Origin: Candidatus Saccharimonadota bacterium
Lineage (GTDB): Bacteria > Patescibacteriota > Saccharimonadia > Saccharimonadales > Saccharimonadaceae
Reading direction: 5' to 3'
Length of the DNA: 64,000 nucleotides
NCBI GenBank assembly: GCA_017404935.1
Contig: JAFRBI010000007.1
Span: 55,454-119,453 of the forward strand
Shown here: positions 1-6,636 of the stretch, in pieces
Layout of the letters: the number at the start of each line of letters is the position of its first letter
Numbering within the stretch: position 1 is the first letter of the stretch
Made by a program: the position numbers and the translations under genes
The notes under the pieces: model-generated
Seen by the model: the letters and a program-made list of their open reading frames with translations, nothing else
What the model was told of the DNA's origin: nothing
Databases searched by the model: none

Positions 1-1
1 G

Positions 2-547
2 CCAGCTGGCTCTAACAATATCACTAATGACCTTGCGATTTTACTTGCTATCGACCCAGATATGGCCGAAGAAATCAAAACCCGTTTTGTCACCGGCGAT
101 TTTAACAGTGAAAAGTCCCCGGTTATCAAAATCGGTAAAGAAAAAGGCCACGAAAGAAATTTCGAAAGAAAAGAAGTAGATGTTGTTGTAAAAGCCAGAT
201 TAGAAGAAATCTTTGGCGAAATCAGAAAGAAGCTAAAAGCTGCCAAATATGATCAGCGACTACCAGAAGGCATTGTCTTGACCGGTGGTGGCGCTAGAAT
301 GCGCGACATCGAGCTCTTTGCCAAAAAGGCTCTAGAAGCATCTGTGAGAATTGGTATTCCACAAAATCTCGCCGGCGTGTCCGAAGCCGTCGAACGTCCA
401 GAATTTGCTGCTGCTGTAGGTTTAGCTATGATGGCTGCCGAAGACCAAGCCTACTCCATCAGCACCCCTCAAAAGTCTGCCAAAAAGTCCAAAAAAGCCA
501 AAAAACAAGGTCCAGGTTTCTTGAAAAAAATCTTTTCCAAGTTTTAA
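2..547 (+). CDS. ftsA: FtsA, cell division actin-like protein (3' part)
   Basis: Only the C-terminal part is in the window; the reading frame is open to the left edge, so the gene starts outside. FtsA is an actin-fold ATPase that tethers FtsZ filaments to the membrane at the division site. The visible part carries the actin-family phosphate/adenosine motif LTGGGARMRDIE, followed by the typical PEFAAAVGLAMMA segment. It ends in a lysine-rich linker and a short tail, GFLKKIFSKF, that looks like the amphipathic membrane-targeting helix of FtsA. ftsZ follows 63 bp downstream, the standard ftsA-ftsZ order, with its own promoter between them. The identification rests on the C-terminal third plus this context. 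Confidence 0.93.
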   Translation, partial: PAGSNNITNDLAILLAIDPDMAEEIKTRFVTGDFNSEKSPVIKIGKEKGHERNFERKEVDVVVKARLEEIFGEIRKKLKAAKYDQRLPEGIVLTGGGARMRDIELFAKKALEASVRIGIPQNLAGVSEAVERPEFAAAVGLAMMAAEDQAYSISTPQKSAKKSKKAKKQGPGFLKKIFSKF

Positions 548-550
548 CCC

Positions 551-579
551 TTGAAAAATTTTCGTTTTAGGTGTATTAT
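551..579 (+). promoter_or_regulatory. ftsZ promoter
   Basis: TTGAAA at 551-556 and TATTAT at 574-579 are separated by 17 bp. The predicted start near 586 gives a short 5' UTR of about 25 nt carrying GCGAGG before the ftsZ ATG. This would let ftsZ be expressed separately from ftsA. Confidence 0.6.
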
Positions 580-610
580 TTATCTAAATACATAAAAAGC
601 GAGGATTATT

Positions 611-1789
611 ATGCCAGAAGTTAAACCTTCAGAGGTGGTGGAAAGCAAAGCAAGTATTAAAGTTGTAGGTGTTGGTGGTGCCGGTGGTTCAGCTATAGAG
701 CGTATGAAAGAGGTGGGTCTTAACGGCGTAGAATTTGTAGCAATCAACACAGATGCCCAGGCACTTTATCATTCTACGGCAGATGCCAAAGTTCATATTG
801 GCAAAGGCCTAGGTGCCGGTGGCGACCCAGAAAAAGGTCGTGAAGCTGCCGAAGAGGGCAGAGAAGAAATTGGCAAAGCCCTAGATGGCGCAGATATGGT
901 ATTTATTACTATTGGTGCTGGTGGTGGTACTGGTTCTGGTGCCGGCCCAATTGTTGCCGAAGAAGCCCACAAGAGAGATATTCTTACCGTAGGCGTAGCC
1001 ACCAAACCATTCACATTCGAAGGTGCTAAGCGCCGTGCCAATGCTGATGTTGCTATTGATAAGCTCTCTCGCAATGTCGATGCACTTATCACTATTCCAA
1101 ACGATAGACTCTTACAAACTATCGATCCTCGCACTCCTCTTCTTGAAACCTTCAAAATCGCCGACGATGTTCTTCGTCAAGGCGTTCAAGGTATTTCCGA
1201 GCTCATTACTGAGCATTCTTTGATCAACCTAGACTTTGCCGATGTCAAAGCCATTATGAAAAACGCTGGCTCTGCTCTTATGGGTATCGGCCGTGCTTCT
1301 GGCGAAAATCGTGCTGTTATGGCTGCTCAGCAAGCTGTTGAATCACCACTTATCGAAGTTAAAATCGATGGCGCACGTGGCGTTCTCTTCTCCGTGGCCG
1401 GTGGCTACGATATGTCTATGAGCGAAATCCAAGAAGCTGCCGAAGTTATCACCGGTGCAGTTTCACCAGATGCCAACATCATCTTTGGTGCATCTATCCG
1501 CCCAGAGCTAGAAGACGAAATCATCGTTACTGTAGTTGCTACTGGTTTTGATTCTGAATATTACTCTGGTGGTGAACCAATTGCCGAAATCGAAGAAACC
1601 GAAACCGTTACCGAAGAAAAGGCCGAAAAGCCAGCTACCGAGTCCAAAGATTTCGCTACTCCAGCCAAGTCTAATATGTGGGACTCCATCAAAAACGAAG
1701 CCGAAGAAGCTCCAGCTCAGTCAGAAGACGATGAAATGGACGTTCCACCATCCCTTCGCGAACGTTTCCGCAAGAAGAAAAAAGATTAA
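611..1789 (+). CDS. ftsZ: FtsZ, tubulin-like cell division GTPase
   Basis: FtsZ polymerises with GTP into the Z-ring at midcell. The 392-residue protein has the N-terminal nucleotide-binding glycines (GVGGAGGSA, residues 20-28), the tubulin signature GAGGGTGSGAGP near residues 102-113, and the T7-loop region with NLDFADVK. After the globular core (to about residue 320) comes an acidic linker rich in Glu, Thr and Pro. It ends in MDVPPSLRERF, matching the conserved C-terminal peptide that binds FtsA. The start is supported by GCGAGG ahead of the ATG. Length is normal for the family. It sits directly downstream of ftsA. Confidence 0.98.
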   Translation: MPEVKPSEVVESKASIKVVGVGGAGGSAIERMKEVGLNGVEFVAINTDAQALYHSTADAKVHIGKGLGAGGDPEKGREAAEEGREEIGKALDGADMVFITIGAGGGTGSGAGPIVAEEAHKRDILTVGVATKPFTFEGAKRRANADVAIDKLSRNVDALITIPNDRLLQTIDPRTPLLETFKIADDVLRQGVQGISELITEHSLINLDFADVKAIMKNAGSALMGIGRASGENRAVMAAQQAVESPLIEVKIDGARGVLFSVAGGYDMSMSEIQEAAEVITGAVSPDANIIFGASIRPELEDEIIVTVVATGFDSEYYSGGEPIAEIEETETVTEEKAEKPATESKDFATPAKSNMWDSIKNEAEEAPAQSEDDEMDVPPSLRERFRKKKKD

Positions 1790-1812
1790 TCTAAAAAGAA
1801 AGGCGTGGGCAA

Positions 1813-2262
1813 ATGGAACAATTTCGTATCGGAGATAGCAAAGTTCTAGAAAGCCGCGAAACTGTTGATGGCACGATGATTCGCCGCCGACGCGAATCAT
1901 CAGATGGTCATCGCTTCACTACTTACGAGCGCATCGAACTTCCTAATCTCACCGTGTTAAAGAGAAGTGGCAATAAAGAAATCTACGACCGCGATAAATT
2001 ATTGATGGCCGTTAAGCGTAGCGTGGGTAAATTCTTTAATTCCGAACTAGAAGTAGAAGAAGTCGTCAATCGCGCTACTGATATATTATATAGTCTTGGC
2101 ACTGACCAAATCACTTCAAAGCAAATCGGCGAAGCCGTTTTGGACGTTCTCGCCGACGTCAATGAAGTTGCCTATGTCCGTTTTGCCAGCGTTTTCCGCG
2201 AATTCAAAACTCTCGAAGATTTTGAAAATATTCTAAAAGAGCAAAAAGCCAAGAGAAAATGA
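1813..2262 (+). CDS. nrdR: NrdR-like transcriptional repressor lacking the zinc cysteines
   Basis: NrdR represses ribonucleotide reductase genes through a zinc ribbon that binds NrdR boxes and an ATP-cone that senses ATP/dATP. This 149-residue protein keeps the family signature after the ribbon (RRRRE, then HRFTTYERIE at about residues 24-41) and a full ATP-cone (residues 47-135, LTVLKRSGNKEIYDRDKL onward). The four zinc-binding cysteines are all absent: the protein has no cysteine at all, and the N-terminus is about two residues shorter than usual. The start codon follows AAAGG in the ftsZ-nrdR gap. The next gene overlaps by 4 bp, so the two are cotranscribed. DNA binding may be zinc-independent or lost; family assignment is firm, function less so. 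Confidence 0.85.
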   Translation: MEQFRIGDSKVLESRETVDGTMIRRRRESSDGHRFTTYERIELPNLTVLKRSGNKEIYDRDKLLMAVKRSVGKFFNSELEVEEVVNRATDILYSLGTDQITSKQIGEAVLDVLADVNEVAYVRFASVFREFKTLEDFENILKEQKAKRK

Positions 2263-2516
2263 GAGTAGTCTGCGTTTTTAAAGAAGGGTATGATTATTCT
2301 AGGACTGTCACCGATTGGCTAGAAGATTTTTATCGCCGCACCGGGGAAGAAATTGAAACCATCAACCCAGAGGAAGACCCAGGTTTTTGTGAATCTTATG
2401 ATGTTACAATTTATCCTACCGTAATGGCACTCGGCCCCAACGGCGAAACTGTTTCCACTTGGCGTGGTTTGCCACTTCCACTTTTTGACGAAGTTTCGTA
2501 TTACAAAAACGCATAA
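2259..2516 (+). CDS. Small thioredoxin-fold protein without CxxC
   Basis: This 85-residue protein overlaps the end of nrdR by 4 bp (ATGA), indicating translational coupling. It has the layout of a minimal thioredoxin or glutaredoxin fold: a first beta strand (VVCVFKEG), a helix (TVTDWLEDFYRRTG), a second strand, and the cis-proline region YDVTIYPTVM followed by NGETVSTWRG. The catalytic CxxC expected after the first strand is replaced by KEGYDYS, and the only other cysteine is outside that site, so thiol-disulfide exchange is unlikely by the usual mechanism. It may be a redox-inactive or binding member of the fold. The pairing with an NrdR-like gene is suggestive of ribonucleotide reduction but does not prove it. 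Confidence 0.6.
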   Translation: MRVVCVFKEGYDYSRTVTDWLEDFYRRTGEEIETINPEEDPGFCESYDVTIYPTVMALGPNGETVSTWRGLPLPLFDEVSYYKNA

Positions 2517-2525
2517 AGTTTATGC

Positions 2526-2573
2526 TATAATTAGGTTATGGATTTTAAACCTACTTCTAAACGTCTAAGATAA
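2526..2573 (+). other. Leaderless 11-codon mini-ORF upstream of ileS
   Basis: An extended -10 (TATGCTATAAT, hexamer at 2526-2531) is followed after exactly 6 nt by ATG at 2538. It opens an 11-codon frame (MDFKPTSKRLR) ending in TAA at 2571-2573. The -10-to-ATG geometry equals that of the other leaderless genes here. Eight bases later lies the -10 of ileS (TATAAT, 2581-2586). It could be a leader peptide, a decayed gene start or chance. Confidence 0.35.
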
Positions 2574-2593
2574 AATATGATATAATTATATCT

Positions 2594-5566
2594 ATGAAAT
2601 ATAGAGCGGGAGAAAGGCGAAAAGCCTTAGATTATGAAAAGGCTCTTATAGATTGGTGGAAAAAGAACAAAACTTTTGAAAAATCTATTGAGAGTAGGCC
2701 AGAAGATAAATCTTACGTTTTTTATGATGGCCCACCGTTTATTACCGGTATGCCACACCACGGCACGCTTTTAAGTTCCATTGTCAAAGATGCCGTCCCG
2801 CGCTACTGGACCATGCAGGGTTATCGGGTAGAAAGACGTTGGGGATGGGATTGTCACGGCCTCCCTGCCGAAAACTTCGTAGAAAAACAGCTCGGCATCA
2901 CCGACCGTCGCGAAATCGGCACCAAATGGAGTCTCGAAGATTATATTATCAAAGCTCGTGAATCTATGGTGGCCAATTCCGAAGAATGGCGCTCTACCAT
3001 CGATCGTTGTGGCCGCTGGGTAGATTTTGATCATCCTTACCGCACTATGAACAAAGATTTTATGGAGTCCGTTTGGTGGGCTTTCAAAAAGTTATACGAA
3101 GCCGGTAAAATCTACGAAGGCCGCAAGGTTTTGATGTATGACACCAAGTTTGCTACCCCTGTATCAAAAGCCGAAGTCACTATGGACAACGACGCTTATC
3201 AGACCGTCACCGACCCATCTGCCTACGTTAAATTCAAAACCAAAGATTTTTGCCTGCTCGCCTGGACTACCACCCCTTGGACCTTGATGGCTAATCGCGC
3301 TCTTGCCGTTTCCGACAAGCTCGAATACGGTATATATAATATAGACGGCGAAAACCTAGTTGTAGCCAAAAAGCGCGCTGAACAAATTTTTGGCTCAGCA
3401 AAACCAGAGAAGATTATAAAGGGCAAAGACCTAGAAGGTCTAGAGTATGAATCTCTTGATGGCACCAAGTGCAAAGTTTTTGCAGCTGATTTTGTTGGTA
3501 GCGAAGAAGGCACCGGCATCGTCCATATCGCCCCAGCTTATGGTGAAGACGATTACGCACTCTATCTAAAACATCAAGATGAAATTGATTTTATAGATAC
3601 TCTAGATGAAAACGGCTACTACACCGAAGAATACGCAGAAAAATTACACAATCTCGGCGTTCGCGACACCGACGAAAACGGTATTCAAATTTGGGCAGCC
3701 AACAAATTTATCGCCAAATGCCTCGAAGCCGCCAAAATTGTCTATAAAATTGAATACATTCAGCACGAGTATCCGTTCAACCCACGTTCCAAAGAGCGTA
3801 TCATGTATCGTGCTTTTCCATCTTGGTTCTTTGACGTAGAAGGTCAAAAGGAATTGATGCTAGAAGAAAACGAAAACATCAATTGGTTCCCAGATTACCT
3901 CAAACATGGCCGTTTTGCCAAAAACATCGAAGCCGCGCCAGATTGGAATTTAAGTCGCGACCGCTTCTGGGCCACCGCCATGCCAGTTTGGAAGGGCGAC
4001 AAAGGCTCGGTCAAAGTCATCGGAAGTTACGAGGAGCTAAAAGAGCTATCAGGTGTAGAACTTGAAGATTATCATCGCCCATGGGTAGACGAGATCGAAT
4101 TCGATATCGATGGCGAGCATTTCAAGCGCATCGAAAAGGTCCTAGACTGCTGGTTTGAATCTGGTTCTATGCCTTTTGCCCAGCTTCACTACCCATTCGA
4201 AAACAAAGAAAAATTTGAAAAGAATTACCCAGCCGATTTTATCGTAGAATACGTTGGGCAGGTTCGCGCTTGGTTCTACTATGTTCATGTGGTTAATACT
4301 GCACTCTTCGGCAAAAACGCCTACAAAAACGTTATTACTACTGGCACCTTAGCCGGGAATGACGGTCGCAAGATGAGCAAATCTCTTGGCAACTACACCG
4401 ACCCAAACGTTTTGATGGACCAATATTCTGCCGACGCCTACAGATTTTTGCTCCTAAGCTCCCCTGTAATGGCAGGCGAAGATTTTGCGATGCTAGACAA
4501 AGATGTTTCCGATGTCAATCGCAAACTCGCCATGATTTGGAACGTTTACGACTTCTTCACCACCTACGCCGAAATCGACGGCATCGATTCGGAAGATTTG
4601 TTGGGGAATGCTTTTTCTCGGAGCATAAATGGCGACGGGCCATTTACGGAGCGACCGAGGCCCGTGACGCTCGCCCCTTGGGACGCGAATTGCCGAAGGC
4701 AAACGGGCCCGAGGGAGCGTTCCGAGAAAGATGCATTCCCAACAAATCTATTGGATCAATGGATTATTTCTCGCATATATGAGCTAAGAAACGAAATCAC
4801 CGCCGGTATGGAAGAATACAACCTGCCAAAGGCCCTAGACAACGTTTTATTATTCATAGACGACCTTTCCAACTGGCACGTTCGCCGTTCTCGTCGTCGT
4901 TTCAAGGGAAATGACAATCAAAAAGACAAAATGGAAGCCTACGGCACTCTATATTATATCTTAGTTTATCTAGCACATCTCTTAGCGCCATTTACGCCAT
5001 TCCTCGCCGAGGAGCTTTACCAAAAAATGACGGGCGCTTCTGATTCTATTCACCTTCAGGCTTGGCCAGAAGCCGGCGAGATTAACCAGGAAGTCCTAGA
5101 CAATATGGCTCGCGCCCGCGAGATTATCACCGAAGGTCTCGCATTAAGGATGCAAAAGTCCGACACCGAAGAACAGATCAAAGTTCGCCAGCCGCTTGCA
5201 TCACTTACTTACTCAGGCGACAAGCTAGATGACTTCTATGAGCAGATTATCAGGGAAGAAGTCAATGTTAAAAAAGTTGAACAAGGCGATGCACTAAAGT
5301 TAGACAAAACCCTAACCAAGGAACTAAAAGAAGAAGGCTACGCCAGAGACCTTATTCGCGCCATCCAAAGCGCGCGCAAAAAAGCTGGGCTCAATATGGA
5401 TGATCACATCAAACTATCTCTCACCGCCAAAATCCCAGAAAACTACATAGACCTCGTCAAAACCGAAGTCTTAGCCGACGAAATCGACAACGGTAACTAC
5501 GCATACGATGAAATCGCCAAAATAAACGGCGAAAACGTCACTATCTCTTTAGAGAGAACAAAATAG
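2594..5566 (+). CDS. ileS: Isoleucyl-tRNA synthetase with an inserted palindromic element
   Basis: Class I synthetase that charges tRNA-Ile in the cytoplasm. The HIGH-like motif is PHHGTLL (about residue 54), and the KMSKS motif appears as GRKMSKSLGNY (about residue 594); the editing domain with TTTPWTL lies between. At 990 residues it has the length of the eukaryote-like IleRS type common in CPR bacteria. Residues about 667-719 (SEDLLGNAFSRSI to DAFPTNLL) do not belong to the enzyme: they are encoded by a GC-rich inverted-repeat element at 4594-4749, placed in the linker between the catalytic core and the anticodon-binding domain. The frame is kept. TATAAT at 2581-2586 lies 7 nt before the ATG, so the mRNA is probably leaderless. 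Confidence 0.96.
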   Translation: MKYRAGERRKALDYEKALIDWWKKNKTFEKSIESRPEDKSYVFYDGPPFITGMPHHGTLLSSIVKDAVPRYWTMQGYRVERRWGWDCHGLPAENFVEKQLGITDRREIGTKWSLEDYIIKARESMVANSEEWRSTIDRCGRWVDFDHPYRTMNKDFMESVWWAFKKLYEAGKIYEGRKVLMYDTKFATPVSKAEVTMDNDAYQTVTDPSAYVKFKTKDFCLLAWTTTPWTLMANRALAVSDKLEYGIYNIDGENLVVAKKRAEQIFGSAKPEKIIKGKDLEGLEYESLDGTKCKVFAADFVGSEEGTGIVHIAPAYGEDDYALYLKHQDEIDFIDTLDENGYYTEEYAEKLHNLGVRDTDENGIQIWAANKFIAKCLEAAKIVYKIEYIQHEYPFNPRSKERIMYRAFPSWFFDVEGQKELMLEENENINWFPDYLKHGRFAKNIEAAPDWNLSRDRFWATAMPVWKGDKGSVKVIGSYEELKELSGVELEDYHRPWVDEIEFDIDGEHFKRIEKVLDCWFESGSMPFAQLHYPFENKEKFEKNYPADFIVEYVGQVRAWFYYVHVVNTALFGKNAYKNVITTGTLAGNDGRKMSKSLGNYTDPNVLMDQYSADAYRFLLLSSPVMAGEDFAMLDKDVSDVNRKLAMIWNVYDFFTTYAEIDGIDSEDLLGNAFSRSINGDGPFTERPRPVTLAPWDANCRRQTGPRERSEKDAFPTNLLDQWIISRIYELRNEITAGMEEYNLPKALDNVLLFIDDLSNWHVRRSRRRFKGNDNQKDKMEAYGTLYYILVYLAHLLAPFTPFLAEELYQKMTGASDSIHLQAWPEAGEINQEVLDNMARAREIITEGLALRMQKSDTEEQIKVRQPLASLTYSGDKLDDFYEQIIREEVNVKKVEQGDALKLDKTLTKELKEEGYARDLIRAIQSARKKAGLNMDDHIKLSLTAKIPENYIDLVKTEVLADEIDNGNYAYDEIAKINGENVTISLERTK
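4594..4749. repeat. Palindromic element inside ileS
   Basis: Arms AGATTTGTTGGGGAATGC (from 4594) and GCATTCCCAACAAATCT (to 4749) are reverse complements, extended inward by TTTCTCGGA/TCCGAGAAA. The GC-rich core contains GAATTGCCGAAGGCAAACG (4687-4705), which recurs exactly in the intergenic element at 51304-51454. The whole 156-bp unit is an uninterrupted part of the ileS reading frame (52 codons). Confidence 0.85.
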
Positions 5567-5669
5567 CACTTTGAGGAGATTACGGAGCGCGGCAGCGCGA
5601 GTATAAGCGCGCGAGCCCCATGGCGATGGGAGCGAGCGACGCGGCTCCGAAAAGTGCTATTTGTTCTCT
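5553..5669. repeat. Palindromic element at the ileS 3' end
   Basis: Arms AGAGAACAAAATAGCACTTT (5553-5572) and AAAGTGCTATTTGTTCTCT (5651-5669) are inverted copies. The ileS TAG stop (5564-5566) lies within the left arm. The core, CGGAGCGCGGCAGCGCGAG, is shared with the element at 51304-51454. As RNA it would form a long hairpin after ileS, which may protect or terminate the message. Confidence 0.85.
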
Positions 5670-5687
5670 GTAAAAGCATAAAAGGTA

Positions 5688-5716
5688 TTGACAAATTTAA
5701 CCATGTGTGCTATACT
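5688..5716 (+). promoter_or_regulatory. Consensus promoter for the 5.8-6.2 kb small-protein unit
   Basis: TTGACA (5688-5693), 17 bp, TATACT (5711-5716) preceded by TGTGC, an extended -10. Predicted start near 5723. It is followed by a 77-nt A-rich leader without obvious structure. Confidence 0.8.
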
Positions 5717-5799
5717 GAAATTAAGTTAGGAAATAAAACAAACAAAAAACAAGCCCTAACAAACAAAAATAAAAACACAAAAAACAAAAAGGAGCAAAC

Positions 5800-6048
5800 A
5801 TGGCGGCAAACCCAAACAAAATATCAACATTTAACGTTCCCAACAGTGGCAAAGTAGAAGACTCAGACTGGAAAGACGACATCGACGTAGACTTTGCCAT
5901 CTACGGAGGGAACGAAAAACAGGAAGGAGAATACGTTAATCCGGACAAAGTAATCACCAAAGAAACCAGAGAAAAAATTGACCGGATCAAAGCCAAGAAG
6001 ATTGGCGTCACCACGTTAGAGATACTCAAAGATACCGTAGCCGCCTAA
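5800..6048 (+). CDS. Hypothetical 82-residue acidic protein
   Basis: A short, soluble, acidic protein not recognised as any family. It has an N-terminal segment rich in Asn, Asp and Gly (VEDSDWKDDIDVDFAIYGG) and a C-terminal helix-prone part (KETREKIDRIKAKK), with no membrane segment or cysteine. The start is chosen at the ATG after AAAAAGGAGCAAAC, a strong ribosome-binding site; the longer frame beginning upstream has none. A near-consensus promoter drives it and a terminator at 6233-6262 closes the unit, so it should be well expressed. A hydrophobic 27-residue ORF follows 28 bp downstream in the same transcript. Confidence 0.7.
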   Translation: MAANPNKISTFNVPNSGKVEDSDWKDDIDVDFAIYGGNEKQEGEYVNPDKVITKETREKIDRIKAKKIGVTTLEILKDTVAA

Positions 6049-6076
6049 ACCGAATATCTCTAAAGGAAACTAAGTT

Positions 6077-6160
6077 ATGGAACTCGCACTTTATCGAATA
6101 GACCCCTTATATTACAGCATCGTATACAACATCATACTATCTGTACTATGTGTAGTCTAA
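6077..6160 (+). CDS. Hydrophobic 27-residue peptide
   Basis: ATG at 6077 is preceded by AAAGGAAACTAAGTT, a good ribosome-binding site, and opens 27 codons ending in TAA (6158-6160). The peptide begins MELALYRIDPLYYSIV and continues with Asn, Ile, Leu, Val and Cys, so its second half could span or line a membrane. It is on the same predicted transcript as the 82-residue protein. Small membrane peptides of this kind include regulators and type I toxins; which, if any, applies cannot be told from the sequence. Confidence 0.45.
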   Translation: MELALYRIDPLYYSIVYNIILSVLCVV

Positions 6161-6232
6161 AGCCGCCAAAGCCAAAACCAAAAGAAAGGAAACCAATGTA
6201 ACGACAACAGATTAAAACAAAAACTAGCCATT

Positions 6233-6262
6233 AAAAAACCGAACACCCCGTTCGGTTTTTTA
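6233..6262 (+). terminator. Intrinsic terminator
   Basis: AAAACCGAAC and GTTCGGTTTTTT pair around CACCCC and end in a T run. It closes the unit that starts at the 5688 promoter. Confidence 0.85.
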
Positions 6263-6282
6263 ACACCCCAAAAAACCAAAAC

Positions 6283-6310
6283 TTGACTTTTTTATTAAGG
6301 TTATGATAAT
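6283..6310 (+). promoter_or_regulatory. Promoter of the 6.3-9.9 kb surface-protein operon
   Basis: TTGACT (6283-6288) and GATAAT (6305-6310) are 16 bp apart. The 5' UTR carries AAGAAAGG upstream of the 6337 ATG. Confidence 0.5.
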
Positions 6311-6336
6311 CTTATAACAAGAAAGGTACATACATT

Positions 6337-6636
6337 ATGAATAAATATCTCGTGGACGAAGCGGTTTTGTCCGAAGCCGCTGACGCTCTATTAAAAGAGA
6401 ACCCAGCTATGTCAAAAGCTGATTTGATGCAAAAATTAGATCATCAAATCACCAAAGCCATCGTTGGTAGCCTCACCGAGGAACAAGGTGCCGAACTAGA
6501 AAAAATTCTAGACGAAGGTGCCACCGAAGATGCGATCGACGATTTCTTCGCAAAATATAATATCAATCTAGAAGAAGTCATCAAGAACGCCATCTTAGAA
6601 TTCAAAAAAGATTTTGACGAAGGGGGTGCAAGATGA
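6337..6636 (+). CDS. Hypothetical acidic helical protein (99 aa)
   Basis: A small acidic protein, predicted mainly alpha-helical, with the segment LTEEQGAELEKILDEGATEDAIDDFF in its middle. This layout resembles a CPR-enriched family of unknown function (I recall the DUF5663 family, from memory and not checked). No signal peptide, membrane helix or cysteine. It is first in an operon with two surface proteins; its stop overlaps the next start by 4 bp, so it is translationally coupled to the membrane protein that follows. A role with that protein, for example in its assembly, is inference only. Confidence 0.65.
   Translation: MNKYLVDEAVLSEAADALLKENPAMSKADLMQKLDHQITKAIVGSLTEEQGAELEKILDEGATEDAIDDFFAKYNINLEEVIKNAILEFKKDFDEGGAR

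Noticed and set aside
793..1155. Long minus-strand ORF opposite ftsZ
   Set aside because: No ribosome-binding site, low-complexity product, and the plus strand is clearly ftsZ; it is a codon-usage shadow.
2517..2593. T-box riboswitch upstream of ileS
   Set aside because: The gap is only about 75 nt and has no T-box sequence or stem-loops; it holds a mini-ORF and promoter boxes.
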